Source: Henricia sp. BOLD:AAB3569 (lineage: Eukaryota; Echinodermata; Asteroidea; Spinulosida; Echinasteridae). Taken from it: a stretch of DNA of 64,000 nt. Positions 49,800-61,065 of this stretch are shown in pieces; the first letter of the stretch is position 1, and each line of letters opens with the position of its first letter. The notes under the pieces were generated by a model, which was not told the DNA's origin, did not search any database, and was given only the letters and a program-made list of their open reading frames with translations. The stretch covers positions 1,488,001 through 1,552,000 of the forward strand of contig JBBELK010000162.1 in NCBI GenBank assembly GCA_037783545.1, read 5' to 3'. The position numbers and the translations under genes are program-made.

Positions 49800-49856
49800 T
49801 CAATTCGATTTCTAATAAGCTAACCTGGGATCTAAAGAAATACGACGCACGTCAAG

Positions 49857-52800
49857 ATGGATGAACATGCAGTAAAACAGTTAAAGAAAAAGCGCAGAAA
49901 CATTAAAGCGGCACTCACACGACAAGGAAATGCCCTACAGTTACTGCTTGATGGAAACCGGTCAGTGTCGGAAATAACTGACCAAGTGCAAAAGTTGCAA
50001 CTCACCTTTGACAATCTTGTGGAGAAACACGAATGCTACACAGTGCACATCGATGACGATGAAGAATTTGACAAAGAAGAGGAATGGCTCACTAATTGTC
50101 AACAAACTTTCATCGCCTTGAAATGCAAAGCTGCAGATTATGTAAAATCAGCTGATGATTTGTCTTGTGCGGAGTCTGCAGCATTTGATCCTGTTGAGCC
50201 AGATCCCGTATCAGTTACCGTGCATGTATCCAGTGATCCCCCCTCGCCAGATGTAGCCACGCCCAATGCAGACACGCCCAATGCAGCCGTGCCAGATGAC
50301 ACAGTCACATCAGATGAAGTCATGGCCAGTCCAGTTACATGTACATTGGTTTCTGCTTCAGAAGTAGTTACGCCAGTTGCTGAAAATTCCGAGTTACCCA
50401 ATGCTGCGACCCCGAATGTGAAACCTGACCCCAAAGATGGGACACTGACCTGTAGTTTCAAGATGGAAAAACCAAAGCTCCCCAAATTTGGTGGCGACGT
50501 GCGTGAATATTTCACATTCAGAGCTGACTTCCGATACATGATTGATAGCCGATACAGCAAGCGTGATGCCATTGCTATCCTGCGGACATGTCTCCAGGGA
50601 AAACCCCTTGACATGATTAAAGGGCTCGGTTGTGACTACGATGCAGCATGGGATTATTTGAATGCAGTTTATGGAGATCCGCGATTCATTGCAGACATCA
50701 TAACACAAGACATCGTGAAATTCAAGCCACTTAAGAATGACGAAGATACCCGGTTCTGTGAGCTTGTCCATCTAGTCAAGAAAAGTCACAACATTCTTAA
50801 AGAAGTTGGCAGACCACACGACATGGACAACAATCACATGTTGGCAATGATTGAAAAGAAGATGAATGCCGATGACAGAAAAGTGTGGTTTCGGTTCGTT
50901 GAAGGAAAGGAACAAGAGGCAAGCCTAGAAAATTTGATGTCTTGGATGAATGCTGAAATGAAGTCACGCATGAGAGCAACAGCACCGGTACGTAATCCAA
51001 GCAATGCTCATGTGTCAATAGTAAATCACATCAAAACTGTTGAAAAGAAAACCCACCCCAGTTTTAAGTGTTGGATTTGCCAATCAGCCGACCACTGGGT
51101 AGACCAATGCCCCCGACTAGCTTCAATGATACCGATTGAACGCCTGAAATTGATGAAAGACAACCATGCTTGTTACAGTTGCATGAAGAAGGCAGGAAGA
51201 ACCCACAACATGTCCACATGTACCAGACGGCGCCAGTGTAAGGAGATAATCAATGGTATTCCCTGCAAAATGTGTCATCACCCACTGCTTCATGTACACC
51301 CCGGCCTAATTGGTCATTCCCGGCCCATCGCAACTGGATCTGTTGGAGTTGCATCAGTCAACAACGGAGATGCCATTCTGCCTATTGTTGAGGTTGAAGT
51401 ACTTGGCTGTCAGAGCGCAAGCCTCAGAGGAAATCTGCTTCTTGATTCCGGTGCACAGATAAGCCTAATCACCACATCTTTGGCCAGACGTCTGAATTTA
51501 CAAGGTAAAGACATAACTGTTGCTATCCATAAAGTAGGAGGAGAAGAAGAAGAGTTGAGAACACAGATATTTCGTGTACACGTCCGACCGCTGAATAAAC
51601 CCCAGGTCCATGCAATTCAAGCAATTGCAATTCCTCGCATAACAGAAGAGGTAACAGAAGTTCAGCTTCTTGAAATTTCCCAACATTTCAAGATACCCTG
51701 CAGTCAGCTACACAGAGAAAAAGGGCCAGTTGATCTACTCGTCGGAATTGATCATCCGAAATTGCACATTGGAGAGACCCGTGAAGCTGAAAATTTGGTA
51801 GCTCGCCATTCACCGCTTGGATGGGTCATATTTGGCATGACGTCAAGAGGACATGCACAGAAAACCCATGTCTTGCATGTCAGTCTTTCTTCACCAGTTG
51901 ACCTGACTGACTTTTGGACAACGGAGTCCATGGGAGTCGCAGGGAAGGCATGCACCTGCCTGCCCCAGAAACGAAGTGTAGCCGACAATGAGGAGTCTGC
52001 AGTTATTGAGAAGTCTTGCCGTAAGATTGGCAACCGATGGATGATTCCATACCCCTGGAAGAAAGAACCAGACTTACTACCAGATAACAGATCGCAAGTG
52101 GAAAAAAAGCTGCAGTCAATTGAACGCAGATTACAAAGAGATCCAAGCCTTGCTGAAAGCTACGATCATCAGATGATGGAGATGTGTGACCTAGGGTATG
52201 CCAGAAAGCTTTCTTCGGATGAAGTGAGAAATTATGAAGGCCCAGTTCACTACATCGCACACCACGCAGTAGTCCGACCAGAGAAGAAGAGCACACCAGT
52301 GCGCATAGTTTTCAATTCATCTGCTTCTTACCATGGTCACCAGTTGAATGATTATTGGATGAAAGGCCCAGACCTACTAAACAGTCTGTTCGGTGTAATC
52401 TTGAGATTCAGAGAGAACGAGGTTGCAGTCAGCGGAGACATTTCCAAGATGTACCATCAGATATTGATTCCTGAAAGAGACCAGCACGTACACCGCTTCC
52501 TCTGGAGAAGCATGAAAACCGACCAGGAGCCAAGTGTCTTCGTGAAGACAGTCCTGACGTTTGGTGATAAGCCCGCTCCTGCCATGGCGCAGATAGCACT
52601 CAGAAAAACTGCAGAAGAAGTAGAAATTACTTACCCGGAGGCAGCAAAGGTGCTGAAAGAAAATGTCTACATGGACGACATCTGCACATCAACGTGTACT
52701 GAAGCCGAAGCCCAAATGCTGATGAATCAGATTGACGATGCTTTAGCCCAAGGAGGATTCAAAGTGAAAGGTTGGTTAACTAACAAGCTGAAGAATGATA

Positions 52801-55274
52801 AAGTTAAGTCACAGGACAAACCACAGATGAGACTACTGGAAAACTTGAATGAAGAAAAAGTACTTGGGACAGTCTGGAACCCTGAAGACGACATATTGTC
52901 GTACAAAGTCAACACTGAAGTACAGAAGTACATACCCACAAATGGCCGAGAAGAAAACCGTACGAAGCTGACCAAAAGAAGAGTCCTTAGTCAAATCGCA
53001 AGAATCTTTGACCCCATCGGATTTGCCTCTGCACTTCTGATTCGAGTAAAGATCGGAATGCAGAGACTCTGGCAGCTTGGACTAGAATGGGATGAAGAGG
53101 TGCCGTTGACCGAAGAAAAGCAATGGATCAGTCTGTTTATGGAGATACAAAACCTGAACACCGTGAGTTTTGACAGAAGTCTAACTCCCTCTGATGCAGT
53201 AGGAAGCATGTTATGCATTTTCTCAGATGCGTCTGAAGATGCGTTTGGTGCCTGCGCTTACCTCAGATGGTCACTCAGTCATGGGTCCTATGGAGTAAGA
53301 TTTGTAGCAGCTAAATCTAGAGTAGCCCCCCTGAAAAGACTTACAGTACCAAGACTAGAGCTGCAAGCGGCCGTGACAGCAGCACGTCTGTATAAGACTA
53401 TCATGGAAGAGACAAGGCTTCAGTTTGCGAAAACCATGTTCCTCTGCGACAGCACTATCGTCTTGGCCTGGATACGAAGCAGCTCAAAGGCCCTCAAACC
53501 ATTCGTGGCAAACAGAGTCGCAGAAATCCAAGACGCCACAGATCCGACACAATGGAAGCACATTCCTGGAGAAGTAAACGTTGCAGACGATGTCTCACGA
53601 GGCATAGCTGTGGAACGACTATCGGATCGATGGAAGCATGGTCCAGATTTCCTGTACTTAGATGAGGCCGATTGGCCACAGAGCAAGTCCCAAGTAGACC
53701 TGAATGAGATGAAAAAGGAAGAACGAAAGACACAGTCTGTCTTAGTCATTGCAGTCAAGGAAGATCTCATTGACTGTTCAAGATTCTCATCCTGGAGAAA
53801 ACTAGTGAGAGTGACAGCATTCGTACAGCGATACATCTGGAATTCCCGACTCAGAAAAGACAATCAGGAAAAACGTAGAAGCGGTCCTCTTTCGTCACAG
53901 GAGCTAACAGATGCAGAGAATTACTGGATTCGTCAAGCCCAACAGAGTTTGCACAAGCGTCTCAGCAATGGAGAGTTCAAGACTTTGACGCCATACATAG
54001 ATGGAGATGGGTTGATAAGGGTTGGTGGCAGAGTTGACAAGTCCTTGGTGTCGTATCCTACAAAGCATCCAGCGCTGTTACCGTATGACCACCACATGTC
54101 ACTGATAATTACCCGACAAAAGCACGAAGTTGGACACTCTGGAATTGCAGCCACAGTCGCCAGGATCAGAAACAAGTACTGGATACTGAAGGCTCACAAG
54201 CTTGCCAAGAAAGTGAAGTACCGTTGTGTTCCCTGCCGGAAAACTGAGCATAAGACCGAGACACAACTCATGGGTAACTTACCTTCTTACCGACTTGCAC
54301 CATTTTCACCACCGTTTCACTACACTGCGTGTGATTACTTCGGGCCCTATCTCGTTAAAGTGGGACGTAACAAGACTACTAAACATTATGGAGTGATATT
54401 TACCTGCTTAAATACCCGAGCGGTACACCTTGAGCTAGCCGTAGATTGCAGTACGATGGAGTTTCTACAGGTGCTGCGAAGGTTCTTTGCGGTTCGAGGT
54501 CTCCCGTCAAAGTTAATAAGCGACAACGGAACACAGTTCATAGGAGCAGAAAGAGAGCTGAGGGAGATGATAAGAGGATGGGACAAGAATACACTTCGTC
54601 AATTCTGTGCCGATCGACAGATGGAATGGATCTTTGTGACTCCAAGTGCACCACATCAGAACGGTTGCGCTGAAGCACTAGTGAAGACTTGCAAGTCCGC
54701 CTTAAAGCAAGCCATAGGAGCTCAGGTTCTCACGCCATTCGAACTGTATACCGCACTACAAGAAGTAGCAAATCTCGTCAACCAGAGACCGATTGGACGG
54801 ATCCCGAATGACCCTGATGATGGGAAGTACTTGTGCCCTAACGACATCCTTCTGGGAAGGTCATCAACAGAGGTAACTCAAGGGCCATTCCAGGAAACCA
54901 AAGACCCCAGAAGACGAGTGGAGTTTGTCCAGCGGATAGTGGATTCGTTTTGGAGACGTTGGCATAGGGACGTCTTCCCAAGCTTAGTGCCTCGCAAAAA
55001 ATGGCGTTCTGAAGTTCGCAACATCCAAGTTGATGACGTTGTAATGATGTCCGAGGCAAATGCTCTCAGAGGCAAGTGGCACGTCGGTAGAGTAGTCGAT
55101 GTCTATCCTGGACCAGACGAACGGGTTAGGAACGTCAAAGTCAAGACGTCAGATGGTGAATACAGAAGACCTGTAACCAAGATTGCCGTCTTGTACCCAA
55201 ACGGAGGTTATGAGGATGATGACAAAGCTGTCATCGGGGCGGAGGATGTTCCCGCGAGCGCCCAGAAAACCTAA
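49857..55274 (+). CDS. BEL/Pao Gag-Pol polyprotein (1805 residues)
   Basis: Gag with an N-terminal coiled coil (about 1-110) and a Pao-type DUF1759-like region (about 205-370) leads into cysteine knuckles: CWICQSADHWVDQC (405-418, canonical) and CYSCMKKAGRTHNMSTC (439-455). The aspartic protease has LLDSGAQ (D530). The reverse transcriptase (about 790-1000) has YMDD at 938-941. RNase H begins at FSDASED (D1124). Integrase has H1423, H1427, C1457 and C1460, then D1493, D1556 and E1606. A C-terminal chromo-like or DUF5641-type tail (about 1700-1780) follows. The last residues and stop lie inside the 3' LTR. No frameshift and no envelope gene were seen. The ATG at 49857 is 57 bp after the LTR. 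Confidence 0.96.
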   Translation: MDEHAVKQLKKKRRNIKAALTRQGNALQLLLDGNRSVSEITDQVQKLQLTFDNLVEKHECYTVHIDDDEEFDKEEEWLTNCQQTFIALKCKAADYVKSADDLSCAESAAFDPVEPDPVSVTVHVSSDPPSPDVATPNADTPNAAVPDDTVTSDEVMASPVTCTLVSASEVVTPVAENSELPNAATPNVKPDPKDGTLTCSFKMEKPKLPKFGGDVREYFTFRADFRYMIDSRYSKRDAIAILRTCLQGKPLDMIKGLGCDYDAAWDYLNAVYGDPRFIADIITQDIVKFKPLKNDEDTRFCELVHLVKKSHNILKEVGRPHDMDNNHMLAMIEKKMNADDRKVWFRFVEGKEQEASLENLMSWMNAEMKSRMRATAPVRNPSNAHVSIVNHIKTVEKKTHPSFKCWICQSADHWVDQCPRLASMIPIERLKLMKDNHACYSCMKKAGRTHNMSTCTRRRQCKEIINGIPCKMCHHPLLHVHPGLIGHSRPIATGSVGVASVNNGDAILPIVEVEVLGCQSASLRGNLLLDSGAQISLITTSLARRLNLQGKDITVAIHKVGGEEEELRTQIFRVHVRPLNKPQVHAIQAIAIPRITEEVTEVQLLEISQHFKIPCSQLHREKGPVDLLVGIDHPKLHIGETREAENLVARHSPLGWVIFGMTSRGHAQKTHVLHVSLSSPVDLTDFWTTESMGVAGKACTCLPQKRSVADNEESAVIEKSCRKIGNRWMIPYPWKKEPDLLPDNRSQVEKKLQSIERRLQRDPSLAESYDHQMMEMCDLGYARKLSSDEVRNYEGPVHYIAHHAVVRPEKKSTPVRIVFNSSASYHGHQLNDYWMKGPDLLNSLFGVILRFRENEVAVSGDISKMYHQILIPERDQHVHRFLWRSMKTDQEPSVFVKTVLTFGDKPAPAMAQIALRKTAEEVEITYPEAAKVLKENVYMDDICTSTCTEAEAQMLMNQIDDALAQGGFKVKGWLTNKLKNDKVKSQDKPQMRLLENLNEEKVLGTVWNPEDDILSYKVNTEVQKYIPTNGREENRTKLTKRRVLSQIARIFDPIGFASALLIRVKIGMQRLWQLGLEWDEEVPLTEEKQWISLFMEIQNLNTVSFDRSLTPSDAVGSMLCIFSDASEDAFGACAYLRWSLSHGSYGVRFVAAKSRVAPLKRLTVPRLELQAAVTAARLYKTIMEETRLQFAKTMFLCDSTIVLAWIRSSSKALKPFVANRVAEIQDATDPTQWKHIPGEVNVADDVSRGIAVERLSDRWKHGPDFLYLDEADWPQSKSQVDLNEMKKEERKTQSVLVIAVKEDLIDCSRFSSWRKLVRVTAFVQRYIWNSRLRKDNQEKRRSGPLSSQELTDAENYWIRQAQQSLHKRLSNGEFKTLTPYIDGDGLIRVGGRVDKSLVSYPTKHPALLPYDHHMSLIITRQKHEVGHSGIAATVARIRNKYWILKAHKLAKKVKYRCVPCRKTEHKTETQLMGNLPSYRLAPFSPPFHYTACDYFGPYLVKVGRNKTTKHYGVIFTCLNTRAVHLELAVDCSTMEFLQVLRRFFAVRGLPSKLISDNGTQFIGAERELREMIRGWDKNTLRQFCADRQMEWIFVTPSAPHQNGCAEALVKTCKSALKQAIGAQVLTPFELYTALQEVANLVNQRPIGRIPNDPDDGKYLCPNDILLGRSSTEVTQGPFQETKDPRRRVEFVQRIVDSFWRRWHRDVFPSLVPRKKWRSEVRNIQVDDVVMMSEANALRGKWHVGRVVDVYPGPDERVRNVKVKTSDGEYRRPVTKIAVLYPNGGYEDDDKAVIGAEDVPASAQKT
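55236..55246 (+). other. BEL/Pao polypurine tract (inside the coding frame)
   Basis: GGGGCGGAGGA abuts the 3' LTR. It overlaps codons for GAED near the C-terminus, so one stretch serves both protein coding and plus-strand priming. Confidence 0.6.
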
Positions 55275-56051
55275 CTTACTGGAGAGACTGTATAGCGCCC
55301 TCTCATGTTAAATCATAACTAGTTAAAAGTTCGTTCACTTTAGTCTGTCACGTTTTGATCACTGCAAAGTTCCGAAAGTTTAGACTGAATTTATACCGTT
55401 TTGAAGGTTTCCTGACATTTGTTTAACCAGTGTTTATTACCAGAAGAATGCAAAGAGTCCTGTTATAGAAGTAAGTGTCTCAATCTTTGGTTATTTACGT
55501 GAAATTTGAGGAAACAAAAGCAGTTAAGATTTGTGCTAAACTTGACATGAGATTCACATGTAATTCAACATGTACAGTGTACATGTACCCGTATAGTTTA
55601 AGTAACATGCAGTTAAAGTTCAATTAAGTTTTCCTTTGTATAAGAACTGCCCAGATTACTACCCATCATTGTTTATATAAATTATATAACCAGTTTAGTT
55701 AATGAATGGACACAGACACATTAAGTAAAGTCAGCAGACAGACTTTTCATGACATTTATTAATTGGTTTATTTAGGTAAACAGATATTTACCTGCAAGCT
55801 ACATCATATTTAATTAAGGAAGGACTTTCATTTATTGTTTGTTTCAGATCGAATGTCTACCAAGTAACAACGTATTTACGCTAACCAGTAAAAGTACAAG
55901 TGTCTACGCTCCCCACGAAGTACATGTTAAACACTTGATCAGTCTCAACTATTTCAGCTTTGTAAACAGAAAACTGAGAAATATAGACAGTTGTCAGTCA
56001 TCCGATTTACAGGACTTCTTGCTCTGTTTGGTTGTGTTTCTTGACAATCCA
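55247..56051 (+). repeat. BEL/Pao 3' LTR
   Basis: The 805 bp repeat the 5' LTR. The gag-pol frame enters it for 28 bp and stops at 55272-55274. Confidence 0.95.
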
Positions 56052-56056
56052 ATAGT

Positions 56057-56955
56057 CTTAATATTTTGCAAGGCGTAGTAATTTGTTGTTGAGTGCTTAG
56101 TCGCGGCCTACGCCGTGCGCGTGCGCAAATCGGCCTCTGCTTGAGTCGAGAACTTCAACATACGGTAAGTCCGAATTTCTGCACAATCTTTTGACATTTT
56201 TCCCCAGTAAACCGTCAGTGTGCATTATTTTGCAGCAGCGAACTTGTAAAGCTGCACTGCGTGCACATTCTGGCCGAGTTTGGTGCTCATCTGTGCAGAG
56301 ATTTTATTGATTTTTTGACGCTTTTGTGTGCATTATTGAATAACTTTGTTCACACAAATTTTGTTTGCGTGCGTCCGGAGCGGTCGTGTGACTCAACGGC
56401 TGTTTCATGTTCTGCTTGTATTCCGACTCCCTGGCCTTGGGCCTTGGCAATTGGATGGAGAGAGCCTTACGTTTCTTGTGTACGTAGTGCCCTTTGACTC
56501 TATAATTAGTCTTTATAATTGGCTTTATTTGTAACTCTTATTTAAAGCCCTGAAACTAGCCTTAGGCTACTTTGAATCCATTTGTAACCTTAAATTATTC
56601 AATTTTTGTGCTAAACATATTAAAGACTCTCCTATTCCTAATATTAAATTTTATTGCAATCGCAAACAAGCACAAACTGTAATTTACATCTGCTAAACAG
56701 TTTGTAGTGGTAAAAACCCAAGATCAAAATAGATCCACTCAGTCAACATGGTCAACATTTAATCAACTTTTATTTTATAATATCATGTTGGTTGTTTATA
56801 ATAAATTAATTAGGCCTACGTATTTAATTTATAGAGCAAATACTTGGCATATTTTTGTAAATTCTTACTGGGTCAAGCAAAGACAGTCAATCCTCCTTAC
56901 TTGTAAAAAGTACATGTAAGTGAACCCACCACCCTGGGGTCACACCACCCCTCAC
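56057..56955 (+). other. Flank of the BEL/Pao element, probable LINE 5' or internal part
   Basis: No clear domain was recognised. It precedes the recognisable LINE remains in the same orientation and may be their decayed upstream part. Confidence 0.3.
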
Positions 56956-57790
56956 CTAACATTAAGTTAGATAAAACTGCCAAATTTCTTGGAGTTTTTT
57001 TTTAATAAAAAGTTAACTTGGAAGAATCACATAGACTATTAATAGTATTATTACTAGATGTAAAACTAGACTTAACCTTTTGTATTTAATACGGGACGTA
57101 CTGGGGAGCCGACTGCAAACACGAATCTCTATCAGAATAGTTCCCTTATCAAGCTTCTGCTACAATATGGATGCGCTTTGATTTAGCATCTAGTGGCCTA
57201 GACAGTATCCAGTATTAAGCGTTAAGGATATGTACTGGAGCCACACATATGGAACTGGCGCTCATCAAATTACAGAATGTGAAGATTTCCCTTTACACTC
57301 TTATTGACAATTATTATGTAACATGATATGCAGCTAAACTTTATGCTCATAATCACCATTGTAATAGATCCCTCCATGAGGATAACTGGCAGAAGCATTA
57401 GTATGCTGCTAAATGGAAGGATACCTCCTATAAAGTATAAGGTTCCATTTGAGTGCCGTTTTAAAGAAATCAAACAGGTGACCCACATTCTTCCTGTCCA
57501 TAACCACTTCCCTTATTGACACTACACCACTCCATATATAGTCATATATGTTATTCACACCAATATTAAAAATGCGTAAAAGATAATTAACACAACTTGG
57601 AATTACTCCCTGCATATGACGGGTCATATGATCCTGTCACTAATTCTGCTGGATGCAGCTTGTTCATACCATGCCTTGGATATTCCAAATATTAGTATAC
57701 AGACTTAATGACAAAATCTCGATCTTTACTGCAGAACTTTTCGCAATTTTACTTGCTGGGTCTTTCGATAAATTAGGGGTCCAAAAGTAT
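56956..57790 (+). pseudogene. Decayed non-LTR retrotransposon: RT end and RNase H (Jockey/I-like)
   Basis: In changing frames the plus strand reads TAKFLGVFF ... KLTWKNHID (56975-57040), CKTRLNLL and a GTxWGADCK motif (57055-57115), then LLLQYGCAL ... DSIQY.ALRI (57160-57235). RNase H remains appear as DPVTNSAGCSLFIPCLGYS and NDKISIFTAELFAILLA (57622-57755). This order of post-RT and RNase H motifs is typical of Jockey/I-clade LINEs. Many stops and shifts make it inactive. Confidence 0.7.
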
Positions 57791-57915
57791 AACATTTAGT
57801 GTCCCCCGTTACACCTGATATGTGGTATTTTTTTGTACAAAAATCATTAAAATGACTTTTAAACCATTTTGTATGAATTGTACTTTATGTACTCGCTCTT
57901 TGAGATGGAAAGTAT

Positions 57916-58090
57916 TTAAAGGCACAGGCTCGTCATAGTCAGGGAAAGTTAGCTGACATCTGGCAAATCTGGTAACTAAATCCTTACCAAATAATTTCTT
58001 CACCAATTTGTTACTGAAGGTGTCTACTATTAACACCCCCCAAAAAGTTGAAATTCTTAAAAATGCAGTACAGACTTAAAAATGCAGTAC
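57916..58090 (+). mobile_element. Terminal fragment of the AGGCACAGGCTCGTC TTAA MITE family
   Basis: TTTAAAGGCACAGGCTCGTC matches the left end of the element at 25740, including the TTAA. No opposite end was found, so only one terminus is supported. The right limit given is approximate. Confidence 0.5.
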
Positions 58091-58267
58091 AGACAACAGC
58101 CGTTGGCAAAGTGCCCATTTGTTTTGAATAGCTATACGCTGGGTCAGACGGCTGTTTTGTGTTTCATCTGGCGCAAATGCCGGCAGCGCTGTGATTAGAT
58201 CCTGTGTGTAGTTCTCCGGCCATGGGATTGCAAAAATAGTGTCACATAATTTGAATAGGAAAGCCCA

Positions 58268-58506
58268 GGGGCCAATTTCATAAAGCTGTTTAGCAAAAAA
58301 ATTGCTTAATCCAAAAATTTTTCGCTTTATAAAAGTGGGTTAGCAGTCAAAATCTTATGTGATGTGTTTACAGTTGACTGGTGTTGTGCTATTCTTGCTA
58401 AAAACACAAGTTGATATACAATTTTGACTATTAAAATATTTTTATAAAGCAAACAAATTTTTGATTAAGCAGATTTTTTTGCTAAACAGCTTTATGAAAT
58501 TGGGCC
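58268..58506. mobile_element. Palindromic MITE with GGGCCAATTTCATAAAGC ends
   Basis: GGGGCCAATTTCATAAAGCT then GTTTAGCA at the left is paired with TGCTAAACAGCTTTATGAAA then TTGGGCCC at the right. The interior is AT-rich with further TTTATAAAGC pairs. Confidence 0.8.
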
Positions 58507-58863
58507 CTTGCTGCGTTCCACTTAACCAAATGCTGCCGACGTTCGCCACTGGTTACAGTACTCGTCCATGGAAAGTCGGGCACCCTTTTTTGGCCAACCT
58601 TAATTTTGCAAACTTTCCATATGCAGCACGACATGGGGCCGAGTGTACCACTCCTCCCTACCATTGTTCCCCCATTGTGTCTCAAACATCCAAGGAATCC
58701 CAAAGGAATTCCTAGCTTTCAGTTTTTAGGGGGAGTTTTTTTTTGGTGCATTAACAAATAAAGGGAAGATTGTGACGTGTTGAGTCATAGGGGTGTTCAG
58801 GCGGGGGAGTTCTTACTCCTTAGGCCCCATATCGTGCTTGGTATAAAACTTTCGCGTATGTGG

Positions 58864-58935
58864 AACTGGGGGGTGGGGGGCGGGGGTGGGGAGGGGAGGG
58901 GAGGGGAGGGGAAACCGGGGGGAATTCACAGGGGG
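58864..58935 (+). repeat. G-rich tract with quadruplex potential
   Basis: Repeated GGGG(A/T/C) runs (GGGGTGGGGAGGGGAGGGGA) adjoin a conserved GCCACGGGGGGCC-type segment near 58970 that recurs inverted at 40047. Confidence 0.75.
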
Positions 58936-59074
58936 GGTCACTGAACATTTGTGGGGAGCACGTGCCCACAGGCCCCCCGTGGCTACGCCGCTGATGTGGA
59001 ACGCTACTCCGGTCCCTCACAAGCATGCATGCATGGCTGCCGGTTGAAAGGCTCTATACTGGGCTTGGGCGATT

Positions 59075-59215
59075 CCACGCCGGAATCGGGTAGAATATCT
59101 ATCCCACTTTAGGAATCGGAATCGTGATTCCAGATTTTTCAGGAATCGATTCCCAGTATAAATCGATTTTCTTTCATTTAGATTCGATTCTGATAGCTTG
59201 CCGATTCCAGAAATT
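59075..59215. repeat. GATTCC/GGAATC-rich degenerate repeat
   Basis: At least ten copies of GATTCC, GGAATC or CGATTC lie in 140 bp, in both orientations, and form imperfect hairpins. No wider unit was resolved. Confidence 0.6.
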
Positions 59216-59905
59216 ACCTAGCAATTCTGAAGGCAAAACTCCAACTTTTGTAAGAATATTTAGCCTCTGATCATGTCCACATTGTTAAGAAAGTGTGTGC
59301 GGTACATACAGGCCGGCATCATTCCGGGGACGTTTAGTGCCACTCAGTTTCAATAATAGACCAGTTGCGTGATAAATTTGCACTAAATTCTAGAGTCACG
59401 CGCTATATTTACATAAATGCTACTATAGAGTCCCGCCTTCGCGATAAATGGCGCTCGCGCGGCGTACGAGCGAGAGTCAAGCACCATGATATACCTGGCA
59501 AATCGGGCTGTTTCCATGTGGTGCACGGTGGGTAAAAAGGCAAGTTCTCGGAAATGACCCTAATCTCCAGCCTAATCACGTGACCCTGACCTTTCATCGA
59601 AACCTCGGAATTGGATTCAGCACCATGGAAAACCATATTTCGTTCTGCTTCGCTTTGCTCATACGAACGAAAAGCAGTTTCATTCTAAACCAACTACCTC
59701 AATAAAGACAAAAACAATAAGTACTCGGTTTTAAGTAATTTATTAATACAGCATGGGATGGTGTCTGTGTTCGGATGCCAACTACCCTTACAACACTTTT
59801 TGTTGATAACAAAATTAACTATATTTACACCATAATCAGAACGCATATCGAAAAATTTCAATGAACTATAATTATATGATATTAGGCAAAATCACGTTCG
59901 AAGAT

Positions 59906-60004
59906 TTAGAACGGTAATCTCTCCAGGAACGTGGCAAGGCTTTCGGTATCAGTCCATGCAGCAAAGCTACAGGCACTCGGAGGCCACGAAAAACCCCCTT
60001 TTTT
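59906..60004 (-). CDS. Doubtful terminal exon, unknown protein
   Basis: On the minus strand a pyrimidine-rich acceptor (TTTCCTCCTCAATCAG) precedes an open stretch reading GGFSWPPSACSFAAWTDTES LATFLERLPF and a TAA at 59908-59906. The peptide looks natural and the downstream DNA is AT-rich like a 3' UTR, but no family was recognised and no partner exon was found. Confidence 0.2.
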   Translation of the reverse strand, partial: KKGGFSWPPSACSFAAWTDTESLATFLERLPF

Positions 60005-60940
60005 TCTGATTGAGGAGGAAACGTGGGTGCATCCTAGGATACCAAAAGAGAGTGCACTCCCTTGTTCATTGTCCCATTACCTGGATTGTTTACCGAGGTG
60101 CCTGAATTGGTTTCTTTGCGAGAAGATCTCAGTTTAAATGAAACAAAAAGAAATACATCTTGTAATAAGTATAATCAAAGTAAAGGTTACTCCCTTCCCT
60201 CTAAAACCAAACAGTTAGTCCTCAACTGAGTGAGCTCAAGACATTCATGTCATATAATTATAGAAAGTGAATGAGTTATTCTGATAATAGTTAATTATAC
60301 GTGGTATGAACTCATGTACATGTATTAATTTCTGTATAAACAACCTTCAGGCTCTTCGGACATTGAGACAATTGTATTAGCACAATTATGCGAATGCATA
60401 TTGGGATTAAAATTGTTTGAAAGAATAATCATCAATAAAGTATTATAAAGCATAATGCAATTATTGCAACTGGCATATTTGCAAGGAACTACAGTGAAGT
60501 ATATCTAGACACAAACCGATATTCAATGTAAAATAAGATCATGCGTATTGAAATCAAATTTGCTTATTGATTGAAAGAATTATTATTGAAGTACACAGGT
60601 ATTATTACAGAGCGAGTGAGTGGTCTTAAAGAGCGATTACTTATTTGCAACATGTTGATGTCACTGCAAATGAACCTTAGTGAACTAATCTAGACTTTAA
60701 ACAGCGTTAAATGGAATTGTAGCTCTAATGTAAAAAAAAAAAAAAACAAGCTTCAGGGAACTTAAGATTTGTGGAAATTACGGACAAACGGAGACGTTTA
60801 TTTGGATTAGGCCTAATAAGGCCAATATTTGTTGATAATTATCAGAATACAAAGGAATAAGAACAATAAAACCTATGTTCTGCATAAATAGGTTGGACCT
60901 TAAGGATAGAGTACCATACATAAAACCCTGTAGCCCTCCA
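60005..60940. other. Anonymous AT-rich DNA
   Basis: No gene, transposon end or repeat array was recognised. An A14 run lies at about 60732-60745. Confidence 0.4.
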
Positions 60941-61011
60941 GGCTCTTCGGATTATCTGTCCGGTTTCAATCCAGTCTAGTTTTGAAAACTGTAGCCCTCG
61001 AGGCTCCTCGG

Positions 61012-61045
<34 letters not shown>

Positions 61046-61065
61046 TTTTTTTTTTTTTTTTTTTG
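60935..61065. repeat. Duplicated TGTAGCCCTC(C/G)AGGCTC unit with (TTA)n and poly-T
   Basis: CTGTAGCCCTCCAGGCTCTT and CTGTAGCCCTCGAGGCTCCT are about 60 bp apart, each followed by CGGATT. The second is followed by (ATT)n and about 20 T before GTCCGG, which also follows the first copy. Confidence 0.65.

Larger units (their letters stand above)
48995..56051 (+). mobile_element. Complete BEL/Pao LTR retrotransposon (7057 bp)
   Basis: Two 805-bp LTRs (48995-49799 and 55247-56051) bracket one 1805-codon frame. ATAGT is duplicated at 48990-48994 and 56052-56056. The LTRs read as identical over their length, implying recent insertion. A purine-rich GGGGCGGAGGA precedes the 3' LTR. The sequence after the 5' LTR (TCAATTCGATTTCTAATAAG) lacks the usual TGG start of a primer binding site. 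Confidence 0.95.

Noticed and set aside
50138..50771. Minus-strand frames of 125-158 codons
   Set aside because: They are antisense shadows of the BEL/Pao gag region.
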